From NCBI RefSeq assembly GCF_001039355.2, contig NW_019775959.1:8273-64314 (forward strand): 56,042 nucleotides of DNA. Reading direction: 5' to 3'. Origin of the DNA: Lingula anatina (taxonomy: Eukaryota; Brachiopoda; Lingulata; Lingulida; Lingulidae). Made by a program: the position numbers and the translations under genes. This document shows positions 24,222-37,737 of this stretch, in pieces. The stretch's first letter is position 1. Each line of letters starts with the position of its first letter. The notes under the pieces were generated by a model that did no database searches, was not told the DNA's origin, and was given only the letters and a program-made list of their open reading frames with translations.

Positions 24222-24239
24222 GGGGGGGGGGGGGGGGGG
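24222..24239 (+). repeat. G homopolymer, 18 bases
   Basis: 18 consecutive G in AT-rich surroundings. It can form quadruplex or slipped structures, and its true length is likely uncertain in any assembly. Confidence 0.9.
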
Positions 24240-27200
24240 TTGACATTATACATGTAGTCCATCATTTGCTCTGTATTTTGATCGGAAACCATACGATGAA
24301 TACGTCGAAGATCGCAGCCAAGCGTGACTGACGAACCGTTTTAGAACAAGATTAGCTTGGAATCTGTTGTTAAGCATTTCCTGCATTTTCAAAGAAGTGA
24401 CTTCATGAATTAAATAAAAATCCCTTGGGGCAATCGAACACTAGAAATATTCGGAAACGCATTAGTACCTTGGTATCATTAACCCACCATTTTGAAATGC
24501 ACATCGGTATTTGAACTTACTAAGGTTATAAGACAAACAGTACATTTACCCAGATCTTTCCCATTCGTTAGGAACTTGTCAGATTGCTGTAGGTCCAATG
24601 CATTAGAATGCAATTATTTGAATATATTGAGTAGAATTAAATGGATAGTGCCGGTAAAGTTAAGTAGGAAAATCATATTCCATTTCCAAATCTGAATGGG
24701 TCTTTTGTTGTGTCTGCCAAGTGCCAGAATTTGAGACGGTGCGTATGCAGTTTCTCTCATAACTGTTGGAACCTATACCTTGCTAACCTGTAGATATAGA
24801 GTAAATGGAAATTTCCCTTTTCATCAAATTGTCAATCGTATTTGTATTCATTTGTAGCGTACACATTTGTTTGTGATGTAGATAGATAAAACGTTTTGCA
24901 ATAACCTCGTTAGCTAATTGATTTCGTAATATCTTATTTTAAACTCAAGTTGAAACTCCAAGGCTTTAGTATTGCTGGAATCAATAGCCCACCAAATGAA
25001 TTCACCCGCATATAGTTATAAGACCAACCAATAGCATTGCCGCCAAGAGCTGTTGGTGTGATATCCAAAAAATGGTACCTTTATCATCATAAAGGATACC
25101 CACATAACATACGTTATCAAGAAATTTTGGAAAAGTTTCAAGTTTTGGTGCTGTTGTGACGAACTCTTCTCAACGAACCCTCTGGAGCATGTAACAGATG
25201 TGATTTTGCCAACGCAAGGTGCCATTTTCGTGGGATTCTCTCTGGATGGACCACTTTATTTGTAAATTAACACTCTTGAACCATAAATATGACGCGTAGA
25301 AACTTAATTTGGTTGCTTTAAACATCTCTTTTTTCCACAGGGGATTTACACGAAAAAACAAATAGAATTATACTGAATTTGCTTTCAGACAGGAAGTAAG
25401 GCAAAGAAATTTTCTAAAAGGCCAATGCCCCTTTGGTCTAGCCGGTTTCAATATTGTAGAGAACGGACCGCGATCAATCATCTATGGACAATTAATTCTC
25501 CCGAACGTAGAATGAATTAGTGAGAAGAAATTAACGTCATACCATAAATGATTAGAAATGTGCCACAAATACCGTGTGAAGCTTCTTTTTGGAACCTTAC
25601 AATTCAACAGCAACCAAAAGCGACGATCAAGTTGGCATTTGGGTTTTGTTATCATTCCTACTTTAGTGTTCTTCTTGTTCTATCAATACCATCAATCTAG
25701 TTTCTACTCATAAATTTAGAATCTATTCATCATACTTTACATATGGGAAATAAATTTTGCCACACGATTACATGACCCATTGACTGAAGATCGATGTTTG
25801 TTAATTATTTAATCTATTGCCCAATGTGATTGTCGCTTGTCTGTCTGACAGCATCTCTATGTGCCCCATTGACACCAGGCTACGACACATCAGCGACCGC
25901 GGTGATCACAAAATTTTAGTATCTCTCACAAGTCTCGTTCGTTGGTTGCTTTCGTCATTTATTCGCGTTTTAGACAAACCAGCAAATGCAACCAAAATCC
26001 CGCTAAAAGAACAATTTCTGACCTACTCTCGCCACCAGTCCCAGGGAATCGCCCTGGGGTGCCACTGGAGAGTGACCTTACCCTTACAAGATCTTATTAC
26101 GCCATAATGCGATGGCCACTGGCTACATGACATTTCCCAGTGTTATGAACAGTCCTATTCACTCACAACCCCCCTTGGGGAAAGGACTTGGGAGACTATC
26201 GAGGCTACTCGGACATCACCTCACAAACCTACGGCGATTCTCTGCCACTGATAGCGAGAATAAGCTAAACACTCAAAGCTGTCGTAATATTTTGGCTTGT
26301 TATTTAGGTGTTCATTTGATTCATCACTGGTTTATTTGTCGTTTATTTCTTAGAAAATAACTTGGATTCTAATGAAAGGTTATTTTGCAGGTCTTTCTCT
26401 TTGTTTTTCCCATTTATTTAAAAATGTGGCTTCTATAGTCTAGCGTTCTTTCAGCCACATCATTTCCTGACAAAAATTACTGTCTCCGCTAATAAATATA
26501 AGCTGCCACTCACTCTTTGAGAGAAGACCCCTTGTAGAGTGGTATAATATAATTACAGTGAAATAGCGATCTTAATTTCAACGGTCAAGGGATCTGACTC
26601 GGGTTAGATATCACATAATACATAACAGCTTCGTCTCTGTAGGAAATCTTATGCAAGGCCTCGTGACAGCATGTCTGACTATTTCAGGACCTTTTTAATA
26701 TATTTCTACCTTTGTGCATAGAAATTTCGACATGTAAGACTAATTAATCACGACAAAATACAATCACGATTTCGGTTGTTCATCAAAGGTCTGGTTGTAT
26801 TTTGCGAATCGCGCTCTGGTGTTTGTAGAACGGAGATACTCTTGATTCGATTATGAAAAGGATAACGCACCACAGGTTTCCTAAGTCGTCCTATTTACTT
26901 TTGGTTAAGATAAGGCAATTTTATGTATGGTACCGTATGTGAAGTGTAACCCTCGATTGCCCTCGATATGTTTGGCATCTGTGAATTATTCATTTCGTGC
27001 AGTTCATTTATTATTTGTAAATTTGGAATAAACTAATACAAACCATTGTGTATCCGAGCATGAATGCGAGATTTTATTTTGTAGACAGACCGTTATGTTT
27101 CAAGTTGATGGAATGAGTGATTCAGCTCGACACAAGGTGATAAGAAGAAAGGAAAGTGAGACCACGGAATACAAATCTAATTCCACTGCGCTCTATGCAT

Positions 27201-27513
27201 GCACAATGTATTCTGTTGTCCGTTCTGGGTATTGGCTACCGGTTTCAGGCTGGCCTCATCAGTTCTAATGCTCTGAAATAGAAGTTTGTGTGTACTGGTG
27301 GATCTACGATTCTGGCAGGGGGCGAGGTGGACAATGGTTTTTCCCCTGATTTTGCTCGGCAAATACAATGGCACATAATGTGGGACAATTCTACTGTCAT
27401 ATTTTGGGCACACGGGAGTAAAATCACTTGGTTTGGCACCATTTCGCATTTTATACTGCATTTTATAGAAAGGAGGGTACTCCCTAAACTGAGGGGTCAT
27501 GAGGCCCACTGTG

Positions 27514-27535
27514 CCCCCCCCCCCCCCCCCCCCCC
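27514..27535 (+). repeat. C homopolymer, 22 bases
   Basis: 22 consecutive C, hence a G run on the minus strand. It produces an artificial polyproline stretch in one plus frame, so I do not call that frame a gene. Confidence 0.9.
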
Positions 27536-28021
27536 GCCATCTGCTTCTGCTATTGGTGTGATTCAGATGTCACAAACATCTCCAGCAGGGATCCTGCTCA
27601 GCACACCGAAGGCATTCTTGTGGAAAGGTTTTTAGTGTTTGTAGCGACCAAGGAAAAGCTGCTCTGAAATTTAGGTTGTGTTTTTTCTTTCGTATTGATC
27701 TTCGTGTAGTCACATCGTATCTTATGTGTGTGGCCATTTTCACTGCACCGTAGATGCAAATTGGGACAAATAAAGCCAATATATGTAGCTCCACCATAAT
27801 TACCAAGGGCATCAAAACAACAGGTACTGCAGGCATTGCTATTAAGCTCTGCTGTACCTTGCGCATCCTTTGACTTACTACAGGATTGGTTATTGAATAG
27901 GATCATATGAGCTCGGCTTGACGTTTTTCTTTAACGACCATCTAGATCCGCTGTCATACATGTAGTAACACACACACTTTCCAAACAGCCATTTGTATCG
28001 ACCATGTGACCAGTTTTATCT

Positions 28022-28049
28022 TGTCCTGTCCTGTCCTGTCCTGTCCTGT
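28022..28049 (+). repeat. (TGTCC)5 minisatellite
   Basis: Five uninterrupted copies of TGTCC followed by a partial copy. It is simple tandem sequence. Confidence 0.95.
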
Positions 28050-30675
28050 TGATGAAGGGCTTTTCTTCACGGAACAATCGCAAAAAAAGTATAATACATT
28101 TGAAAAATTTCAAATCCACATACTGTATATATGCATATCCTGCAAAGCTACTAAATTTCCCAATTCCAGCTATAAAACCAATCAAAAAAAGTACCTGGTC
28201 AGTCATTTAGAACTAAGTCACTCGATTCCAAGTGTAGGACGAGCAATGATTCGTGAGTAGGCCTATAGGGGAAAATAGCGTTTTCTGGCGAGGAAAAATA
28301 ATTTTTGCGGGTACATCCCGTTACAGTAGCTTTAATACATACAATTTACAGGTAATAAAAATCTGATGTATCATTTTCGAATGGGAGAGCTTTTCAGAGT
28401 GACAAATCCGCTGATGCTATTGATTCTACGATCAGTTAGTGACACGGCAAGAGCACACAATACAAATACCATTAATAAAAGCTACGATGAATCACCTTGC
28501 CGACGTGTTTCTTTTATTTGTTGTCAGTTTACATGATTTCTGATCCACTATTTTTAGCAATCTCTCGATTGTCGGCGCGATGTGCATGTAGAAGCCAAGC
28601 GCTCGGGGATTTAAAAAACGCCGCCTGGTTCTTGACTGTCATGTTTACCCAACTGGTGTGATTTTATATAAAATCTAAGGTTGTGAACCTTTTGTCGTGT
28701 TTTAAAACATACTTTTACTTATAGGTAATTATCGAGAAATATTCACAGCACTTCCCCCCATTCAACCACTGCCGGCTAACGATGTCCCTTTTAAAGTGTC
28801 CATAGTTACAGACAATGGTTACCGGCACTTGTTATTCAGAGACGCTTGGACTAAAAGCTATACCATTATAATGAGATATATATGGATATAAAAGTGCAGT
28901 TCACCTATGGTCTGAATCAATTGTAAACTATGCTCTTTCACATAGTTAATTGAAATTACTTTGAAAAAAATCAATATGTATAAACTGCGAGCGGTATAGT
29001 GGACTGGACCGGTTCACTTTCACAGGTGCAAACATGTAATTACGCCACAGGTTATTAATTTATTTTCACAAGTTGTTGACAATTGCACCGAAAAGTCGTT
29101 TTCCAGGTCCGCAAGCCCGGTGTTAATATATATATAATTTTTTTTTGCAGTCGCCGGTTTGGTGTAAAAGCGAATAATTGAGGGAAGCAGAAAACGACTG
29201 AGATTTGTTACAGTTATCCAAATTTTCTGATCGTCGTGGTCGAGGTAGCCCGACGACAGGACATAAAGTGATGATATTTGACTGACAAATATTATCAATG
29301 GATTTAAATATCGCTTAGGCCTGACCAGTTTATTTTTAAGCATTGCCCGGTACTTAAATAAATGCCTCGTACAATTAGTGTCTGTTTATTCAATTAATTC
29401 ATCATGCTCTCACAATGATATCCGGTAATTGACTTTAACCTTTAAAGAAAAATGGTCCAGCAACTTAAGCGCCGGTATTATACACATCGCCCATGGGGAA
29501 AAACTTCCATGGGAACGGCGGGATAATTATTAACACCTTGTGTAACATTAACTGATAGTTTGAGTGTGAGCAGAATTTCGTGACTGTGAAAGAGCGCAGT
29601 TTTTGGCTACAAGCATATTTATCCTGTTTTTTTTTTTACCCAAATGATCTAGATTAAAATGAAAGACTGATTTAAGTCCCATTATATGAAAAAACATTCT
29701 TAATTACAATCAACATATTACCACACGCTATAGTTTAATCAAAGTAGCACAAGAAGTGCGTGTCAGCGGAAGAAAAGATTAATAGAGATGGAAAGATTGC
29801 ATGTGGTAAGTGGAAATACCCGGTATACAGTATAATTTGAAATAAGTCGATCCAGATTTTGAATCCTGGGTCTTTTTTCCACAGCTCTACTTGAAAATCC
29901 ACGTACTTTTTGTACCATGAGTCATGTTAGATATGGTTTCTGAAATAAAATGCACTCTTCAAAATGGATTACAGATGTGAGGCGACCATTTACTATTGTT
30001 TAGAAACCATGCGCCTTGAACAGTCTTTCTTCTTCCAATAATGTTTGCATATGCAGTGGAACTGTCACCAATATAAATATATATTAGTTATAAACAACCC
30101 AAGATATAAGGGTTACATGTTCCCTTTGGCCTCTTAACTATTGCACCGTTTTGGAGATTTTTGCACTTTGCAGTCAATTATTTTGGCACACGTTGATGAG
30201 ATTTTTTCTCAATTTTGAAATTTGCCGTACACACTTGGCTACAATAGTCATTTTTATAGTTATAAGCCTTCAAAATGTTGATCAGATTATGTTGATCCAA
30301 TCAAATCGACTCTGGGCAATCCGATTAGAAAGTTATTTGACTAGGTCATTATGTGCTGCACTGCAAGTGATGTTTAATGAGTTTGTACTTTGTGCAACTG
30401 TATATGATCTTTATAATCACCATCTTTGATTCGAACTCGAAGGGGTGTCGACTATGTTAATTGACACAATTTGTTTCGCCAGTTATAGTAAGCAGTGTAT
30501 GGCAATGATGGCAGGACGGTTAACCCCCAAAAGATTAAACCACTGTTATAATTTCCCAAAATTATGTGGGGTGAATAATTTAACCAAACGGTATTTTGTT
30601 GTAAATTGATTTATAGGGAGGTTTCAACGGCACAGTGAATACAGTAGGAATAACAAAAACAAATAAACCAGTTAA

Positions 30676-30697
30676 TAGATAAAGATATCTTTATCTA
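30676..30697. repeat. 22-bp perfect palindrome with GATA cores
   Basis: A self-complementary sequence centred on GATATC between 30686 and 30687, with AGATAA on each arm. It could be a paired GATA-factor site or a cruciform-forming repeat; no function is shown. Confidence 0.7.
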
Positions 30698-32254
30698 AAC
30701 CATAGATAATGGAAGTTTGATTAATTTGAAGATAAAGTATTTTGATTACTTAGTGTTTTATCTCCTAAAGTAGAGATCTCCAAGGAATACTTCTGACGGT
30801 CATCTGCGATGTTTATCTGTTTTGAATCTTGCTTTTTATCTTTCATTTGTATTAGTCGTCTGTCACAGTAACAGAATATCAAGATTTTGCCCAAAAAAGT
30901 TTATAACTGAACTATTCTGTGGACCCCAAGTCGACAGTATCATCTTGTCTATTTTGTCGTCAAGTTGCTGCGCTCCGACTTCAAAGAATTTCTTTAAAAT
31001 CAATACTTTAGGATTCCCTAGGATTTTTCCCGACATAAATAATTATTTTGTCAAAAAATGGTAAAAATAACTATATAAACTCTGTTTTGTTGGTAGTATT
31101 AGGGACCCTATGGTCTCAATAGGTCACTAGTTTTGCATTTGCTAATCACTGCCGATAAGGTACTTATTGTAAAAGACCCTTTACATTAAGTGCTACAGGT
31201 TTCTGGATTTTCTTCTTTCGGTTAGATTGATTTGAAGTACGAATATAGCATCACAAATTTTCTTGGGATTTAGTCGTCGAGATCCCATTCCTAACACCAT
31301 CAAATTATATGTGAAGCTAGTATTCAAAATTGGAGCAATGTAACTTTTGTGATGTTTTCAGTTCTTTATTTAACACTCAAAGAAATGACTCCAGTAAACT
31401 GAAATGACTAGTAATTCGAACAGTATCAGAACTGTTTCTGCCATGTTGCTTTCAGTACACCTTTTTATTAAATGCATCAAGGTTAAATAATAAATACTAA
31501 GTACTGTACACTTATGTTTTGAGAGAAAAATGTTGCAGTGATCAAAATTAATGCTTAACTTTTGTGGTAAGATAAATTACTATCAACTTAAAGAGCTTTA
31601 CAAGGCAACATTATTGGTTCTTGATTTATACTTTAATAGGACATTCACTCTCTGGTTGAAAATCAATTTGCTCTTAATTACTGTTACCGTACTGTGAAAT
31701 CAATTGCATTTGGCCTCTGTTCATCTTTGCACTCTCCTGTGACACTGGTTCAAGTTACCGCTTATATTTCATTTGTCGATTACGCACAACGAACAGAGTG
31801 ATGCGTCAGAATGTTTCATTTAGTTCCTATTTGTCGGTATCTTGGCAATATCTTTAAGTGAAATGCATTAACGAGTTACACAGGTGAAGTTATTGCGATA
31901 GAAGTTTCACCTCATCTCTTGTTTAACTTGTATTACACCAGCTGTTTCATTTTGATGCAAGATATTAAAAAGGACCAGATAGTGGGGCTCACGCTATGAC
32001 GTCGTGGATTTTTGCCAAAATCAAATTGATAATTTAAGGCACTTTTCTGCAAAACTAAAAACCGAAACTTAATCTAGAGAGCGTAATTGCAATAATTGAC
32101 CGCGGTGAGATCTGACGTTACTGTTGGTGCCGCACGGGTTTTGCCAAAATTTGCACTGCATAGTATGTACATCAGGCGCTGGCTTATTGGCAAATTCAAA
32201 GCAAGTTCTATTGCAAGACACGCTTTAAACAAAAGAGCCTTAAAAACAAAAGAA

Positions 32255-32459
32255 TCACCGAACGCCATTATTAAGCTTAAATGAGTTCAGCCAGAAAACA
32301 AAATAGGAGATGGATAGGATTATTAAAATTGATGCAGTTCCGGATAGTACGAGTTTATTGTGACGGCAAAAGAAGATCAATGTTGCAGCGAAAGCGGCGG
32401 TGTCACCCAAAATATGTAACAAGACATTCGTTGTATCACCGCCACTACTAGATGTTCTA
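32255..32459 (-). other. Possible SLC30/ZnT-like TM5-TM6 fragment
   Basis: A minus-strand frame reads NVLLHILGDTAAFAATLIF, then a short polar link, then SILIILSISYFVFWLN before a TGA at 32257-32255. The HILGD block fits the HxxxD zinc-site motif in the fifth helix of cation diffusion facilitators, and the second hydrophobic stretch sits where helix six would be. The frame has no ATG; the usual Asp-Pro before helix six reads Gly-Thr, and I cannot find flanking exons for the other helices. It may be a gene relic, an isolated exon or chance similarity. It remains a weak call. Confidence 0.2.
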
Positions 32460-33020
32460 CACTCAGAGATGCTTAATTCCTTTGTTGTTAAATAGGGAAA
32501 TATATCGTACGAAACTTTTTCTGCTCGTCGTATGCTCAATGTGCTGTATAAAGTGGCCAACGGTGGCACCAACGGTGACGTCAAAATGATTAATTTGCCT
32601 TGTTTCCACCGTGGCCTAAAAATCCAGGCGAGTATTCCTATATATTTTAAAACACACAACTCGATAGTAAATCAGAGATATTTTTTATTTTTATTGCCCA
32701 TCAAAGAAACTCATTTAAAATGGACATTTGTTTTTCTCGTAGTCTGTGTTTTGGCATAGTGATATCTTGGAAAGAAATTGACAGGCCATCTAGATGAAAC
32801 TTTGAAACAAAAAAAGCGTTCGTGTAAAATACTGATTGGCTAGCAAGATCCAATACACCGAATACGCGTCAAATAAGGGTACAAGTGTTGTCATCAGAAT
32901 TCTGAGAACAAACATGCACACATGCATAGTTGTACCATATCCAGTCAGGCAGGTGTTTTAAAGATTCTGCTCATTAACTACAATGTATTACTTCTGGTTG
33001 GCCAATTTACTAACCTACAG

Positions 33021-33269
33021 GGCCCAGTTTCATCAACACTGGATAGGATAACAGTATCCTTTGGATAAAATTGTTATCCTCTGGACAGTTTTCTTGAGGA
33101 TAGCAGCCTCTTTTAACCACTGGAAAGCAATATTAGAGACAAAAATAAGTATCTAGTGTTTGGTAAACATTACTTTACCCACAAGATAATTGCCCAGAGG
33201 ATAACAATTTTATTTAATGGATAGTGTTATCCAGTGGATAGCGCTATCCAATGTTGATGAAACTGGGCC
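33021..33269. mobile_element. Foldback MITE-like element, 249 bp
   Basis: The terminal arms 33021-33045 and 33245-33269 are reverse complements with one mismatch, starting GGCCCAGTTTCATCAAC. Subterminal arms (33065-33084 with 33194-33213) are also exact complements, so most of the element folds back on itself. The arms are rich in GGATA/TATCC motifs. No transposase and no clear target duplication are seen, which fits a non-autonomous DNA transposon. Confidence 0.8.
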
Positions 33270-36200
33270 TTTGGTATTCTTTTCCAGGGGGATGTGACAA
33301 AGCTTTCCACTTCCATAATTTTAAGTGGAGGATCAATAATGTATAATTTGGACATTTTCTACAAAACTACCATAATCGCTGTTTTAGCTCATGCAAAATA
33401 GCATAGGAACATATCCGGATCATATCCATCAGGTGAAAGTAAAAGCCCTGCTGAGGCATACAATATGAACAAGCACATTTGGTAACCGGTATGTTCTTTT
33501 TTTCAAAGATCAGTGAGGCACTTGAGATGAAATTAAGTTAATCGTTCTGAGGAAATTGTATTCTTATCTTTTTACTACAGTTTTGCAAATATGTGTACAG
33601 AGTGCAAATGTATACTTTCGAGCTCACAATTTGATAAATCTAAGTACGAACTTTGTTTAAACCTCTATGTTACTTTAGGGCCTTACCATTTCACAGATTG
33701 GTTTGTTCTTAGAAAATACCTCATCGTCTTAAGTCATTTCGGAACCGATGGACAGATACAACTCCCGAAGGAAATTCAATCACTGTAACTTCAAAGAATG
33801 TAACAGATGGTAATCAAAGCAAACGTGAGAAAAGATGTGATTCCATGTAAATGGGTTTCGGTGTTTGACTGGGACTAACTGACCTGAACTACTTGGGACA
33901 ATTTGGTGAAGCAATCTATTTAAGTGCACTTAAAGCCATTAGGCGGCATCGATATAAGGGAAAACCCAAATCACATTAACCGTTGGGGTTATTGATTGTA
34001 TATATGTACACACGTGCATGTACGTACCATAGCATTTTTAATCAAAATTTCCGAAAAATCAGATTCACCAAAAAAACTACATTTTGTTGCTTCTTAGATA
34101 ATGTTATATTTCATAATGTTTCATTTTGTATAACAGAGTAACTTCAAACTCGCACCAGGGGATGTATCAGAACTTACTATAAACACTGCAATGCAATATC
34201 CACCATTTATACAGATAAAGTACATGTATTGATAGTTTAAGCTACTCTAAGTTTTCTGTCATTTTCATTTTTTTTCCAAAATGGGAACCAAGGCACTCTT
34301 TGTATAACCTGCAAAAGATAAAATAGAGAATTAAGCTTCACTTATAAATGTACAACCTGTTTTTTATTAATTAAAGAAACGCCAATAAATTGTACACGAA
34401 TAGAAACAGATGCAGAATGAATGATAAGATTAAAGCACAATGGTCCTATCTTTTTTTATTAATTTCAGAAAAAGAGATTTAGGTCGGTGTTGAGATATTT
34501 CTTGCATAGTCGTCTCAACACTTCTTTCAACACTTCGTCTCAACATTGTTTTATTGTTGGGTCATTGCTGGTAGAACTAAACAATACTTAAAAATTTCTG
34601 AATACTTTGTCTGTCATAATTTGCATAAAAGTAAATAAATAAAAATAAAATTGCAATCGGGGGCAGTTCTAGTTAATATCCTACATACCACATTTGTCAT
34701 CTTTTCAAACACAACGCAAAGCCTTCTTTTGCAGGGCGGACTTGATGGTAGAGCAATCTACTGAAAGCCTACATGTATGTACACCAACTGCGTAAAAATC
34801 ATGACAAGCTCACATGAAACCCACATGACATAAGACCAACGATTAAAAACACTTGGAGCCGATTATATAAGCAATAGAAAAATATAACTGCCACTGATTG
34901 TTTGTTCTATCTTCGAGTATGCTTCGCATTTGGTCAATGATTAATCTGTACCTGAGCGTCGTAGGTGTAGTCCATCTTGCAGCATATCTCTTATTAGCAG
35001 GAAGCTCGATTTGTCTCGCTAACTTACATATGTGAGCCATAGCAGCATTTGATTAATATCGTCCGTGACACAGTTATCACTGTGTGCCTGTTTGTTAAAC
35101 TACACGTACATGTATGTTTTTTTTTTCTGTTTTGGGAAAGCTTAAATCCTCCTGGAATAATTACACCAGTCCATTGCCTTTAAATTATTCATGGAATGTG
35201 ATGGACATTGGGAATTGGGGAAGGTCTGTATAATTAGATGAGATAAAATGTGATGCGGTTTTGACGGCCATGGCTACTGTTGCGCTATTTTGTCCAAATA
35301 TGACGTAATGGTGTGACTACACAACAGTGAATACGCATTTTGTCATTAAGTTTTAAGAGTTACGTTGCATCTTCACCCTAAATATATATAAAATATTTGT
35401 TGTATTATATATTTGTATTATTGTATCAGATATTTAAATATGATTGACCAGGCAGGCTTTTTATAACATTGTAACGTATTTTGGACTTAACTTCATTTCT
35501 TGGCCAATTCAAATTGCAGATAACCTTTGAATGACCCGTATCATTGATACGTAAATGTGTAGTCCTTTTATATAGACACATTTCTTGCACAAAGTAACTT
35601 TGGTAAGGACAAACGTGTTCCTCAAGTTACGTCCTTATCTTTGCTACTAGGGGTCTACATTGTTTTCATCTTAAAAGGATAACAACTCTTCATGTGAGAT
35701 TCAAAATTCTACAATACATACACTGTAAACAGCACATAGAAATATAATAAATTCCGTTTTGCCATCAAAACGGTGCTTATTGCAATTATTTTGAAATCTG
35801 TGCTTGCCATTGGACCATGTGGGCCTTTATACATGTAGTTGGCTACCCTCCTAACTTCTTTTCTAGAGATTATTAAAAAAAACACACACTTTAGAAAAAC
35901 AATTTATTAACTTTGAAAGCCAGGTCTTAATTTTTAACTATTTGAAAATATGGGAAAATGTTCGTGTACCCAAAAGATATTTAGTTTATGGAACTTTTCC
36001 CGCCAAAATGAAGAGTAATCATTCCTTTAAACGTATAACACAGTTTTGACAAAACATCATGATCTCCTTGTTTCTGCTTGCATGATTATAACGCGGTGCA
36101 CTCGTGCAAGCAGATACAAATGTAGACACGTCACTTGTTATTGTTACATGCATAAATCATACGCAGGTTACGTCATATACATGGTCATCCATTAATTGTC

Positions 36201-37539
36201 TGTTCCAGGGAGCTTGCCGACCTAAAGATCGATGGTTGCATCCCAGATAAAACCCAGCAGCCATTACACATCCATTTTGTCTTATTAAGTAATACGTAAG
36301 GTGCTCCGTAGGCAGTATGTCAGGCTGTTCTATAGCTTGATTAACACATCAATCAGTGTGTAGCATTAGAGAGATTGTTTCCTCGTAGGACGGGTTCAAC
36401 CAGAATTGAATGCGTTTTTTTTATATAAAAAGTCGATGGAGAAGGGCTATCTGCATTATTTTTAAAGGGGTATTTTTGCCTCATATTCTATGATAGAATA
36501 TTGATTCCTCTGAAAAATCATATAAGGTTACATATGGTTGTTATCTTTCACCAAAACAGCAATGTACATTACATTTAGATTACGGAAGGTCATATTTTTT
36601 CTATTTGATCGATTTCCCTCGATCCGTGCTTTGCTCGAAGGAAGCAATTTCTTAACAATTACAGTCTTAGATTGGTAACGGACCAACGAATGTGATGTCT
36701 TGATTACTGAGAATGCAATAAAATCGCGGACCCATGGAAAGAGAATGGGGTGCGTTCTGCATAGAGGTACATGTTTTGCTGCACTGCTTAGCAGGTACCG
36801 TGGGTATATCGCATTTAAAAGCCCACTTTTTCGCGTGTGCTAATTAAAACTTATTATTTCAAATGATTTTCCGTGATTTGCAAACCATTCAAACATAGCT
36901 AGGAACTTGTATTCGAGTGTTACTTGAATAAAATTGAGTGAGCCATAAATGCAATACAGCTCTGTTTTGGAACGGATATGCCCCCATACATTGCAGATTC
37001 AGATTAGTAATATTTTATTTTCTTAACTTTATAACTACGTTATACATCTCCGAAAGCAAAATATAGCATTTTTTCAAAATCATAAAGTTGATAAATGAAT
37101 TGATCAAAACAATACTCCAAAGATTAGGTAGGTCTCGGTAATTGCTTTCCGGGGTTTCGCCATGCGTCAGTGCAGCTTTTATTGAACTTCCCAGGCAATA
37201 TATCGGAGACTTCATTTCACCTGCAGTGTCACCGAGTACCAGGAAACGTATGGAGTTGACCAAAACGTTTACATAAGTGATAATCACGATGCGAACCAAG
37301 GAGACTCGAAACGCCTTTTTACATCAGGTCTTCTGTGAAAGTTGAAAGTACTTGTTACGGCTGATAAGTGTGTAAGGAATAAAGGCTTTTTAACACTTAC
37401 AGTCATTGCCAAAAAGTTGCTGAAAGAAACTCTTATGAAATACCCAACCTTTGACGGCTTATTTCTGACGATTTCTGTTCTTTTCAAAAAGTCATCGAAG
37501 AGTAATACATGTTAGGTTGCTGTTAATAGAAATTTATAC

Positions 37540-37737
37540 CCCCTTTACACTGGACGGCGTCCTTTCTGGCATTTGGCATCGCTGTGGTCTAAATAAGGAG
37601 ACACGAGCATTGACTTTGTATCAAAATGAATGCTCAATGATCGGCCAGTTGTCGGCACGTAAAGTATTATAATTTTTTACCTCTCAAATGGGTCCGTACT
37701 GCTGAACGCAGAAAGGACGCCATCCAGTGTAAAGGGG
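37540..37737. mobile_element. MITE-like element, 198 bp
   Basis: The terminal inverted repeats 37540-37568 and 37709-37737 are 29 bases long with one mismatch and begin CCCCTTTACACTGG. The interior is about 140 bases with no coding capacity. A target duplication is not clear from the flanks. It is best read as a non-autonomous DNA transposon. Confidence 0.8.

Larger units (their letters stand above)
20575..32254. other. Intergenic stretch without supported gene
   Basis: No gene is supported in these 11.7 kb. The stretch contains an 18-base G run (24222-24239), a 22-base C run (27514-27535), TGTCC pentamers (28022-28049) and a 22-bp perfect palindrome (30676-30697). Two blocks are visibly richer in G+C than the rest: about 25840-26260 and 27180-27640. 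Both have overlapping frames of about 60-115 codons in several phases but no recognisable domain. Confidence 0.6.

Noticed and set aside
27288-27635. 115-codon plus frame with a polyproline run
   Set aside because: The prolines come from a 22-base C homopolymer, and the frame begins at a non-ATG codon or far from any splice or start signal. No domain is present.
28006-28206. Frames with Cys-Pro-Val or Thr-Gly-Gln-Asp repeats
   Set aside because: They are translations of the TGTCC pentamer array.
34735-34800. tRNA-like or SINE-like sequence (GGACTTGATGGTAGAGC)
   Set aside because: No proper B box, anticodon arm or acceptor pairing could be found.
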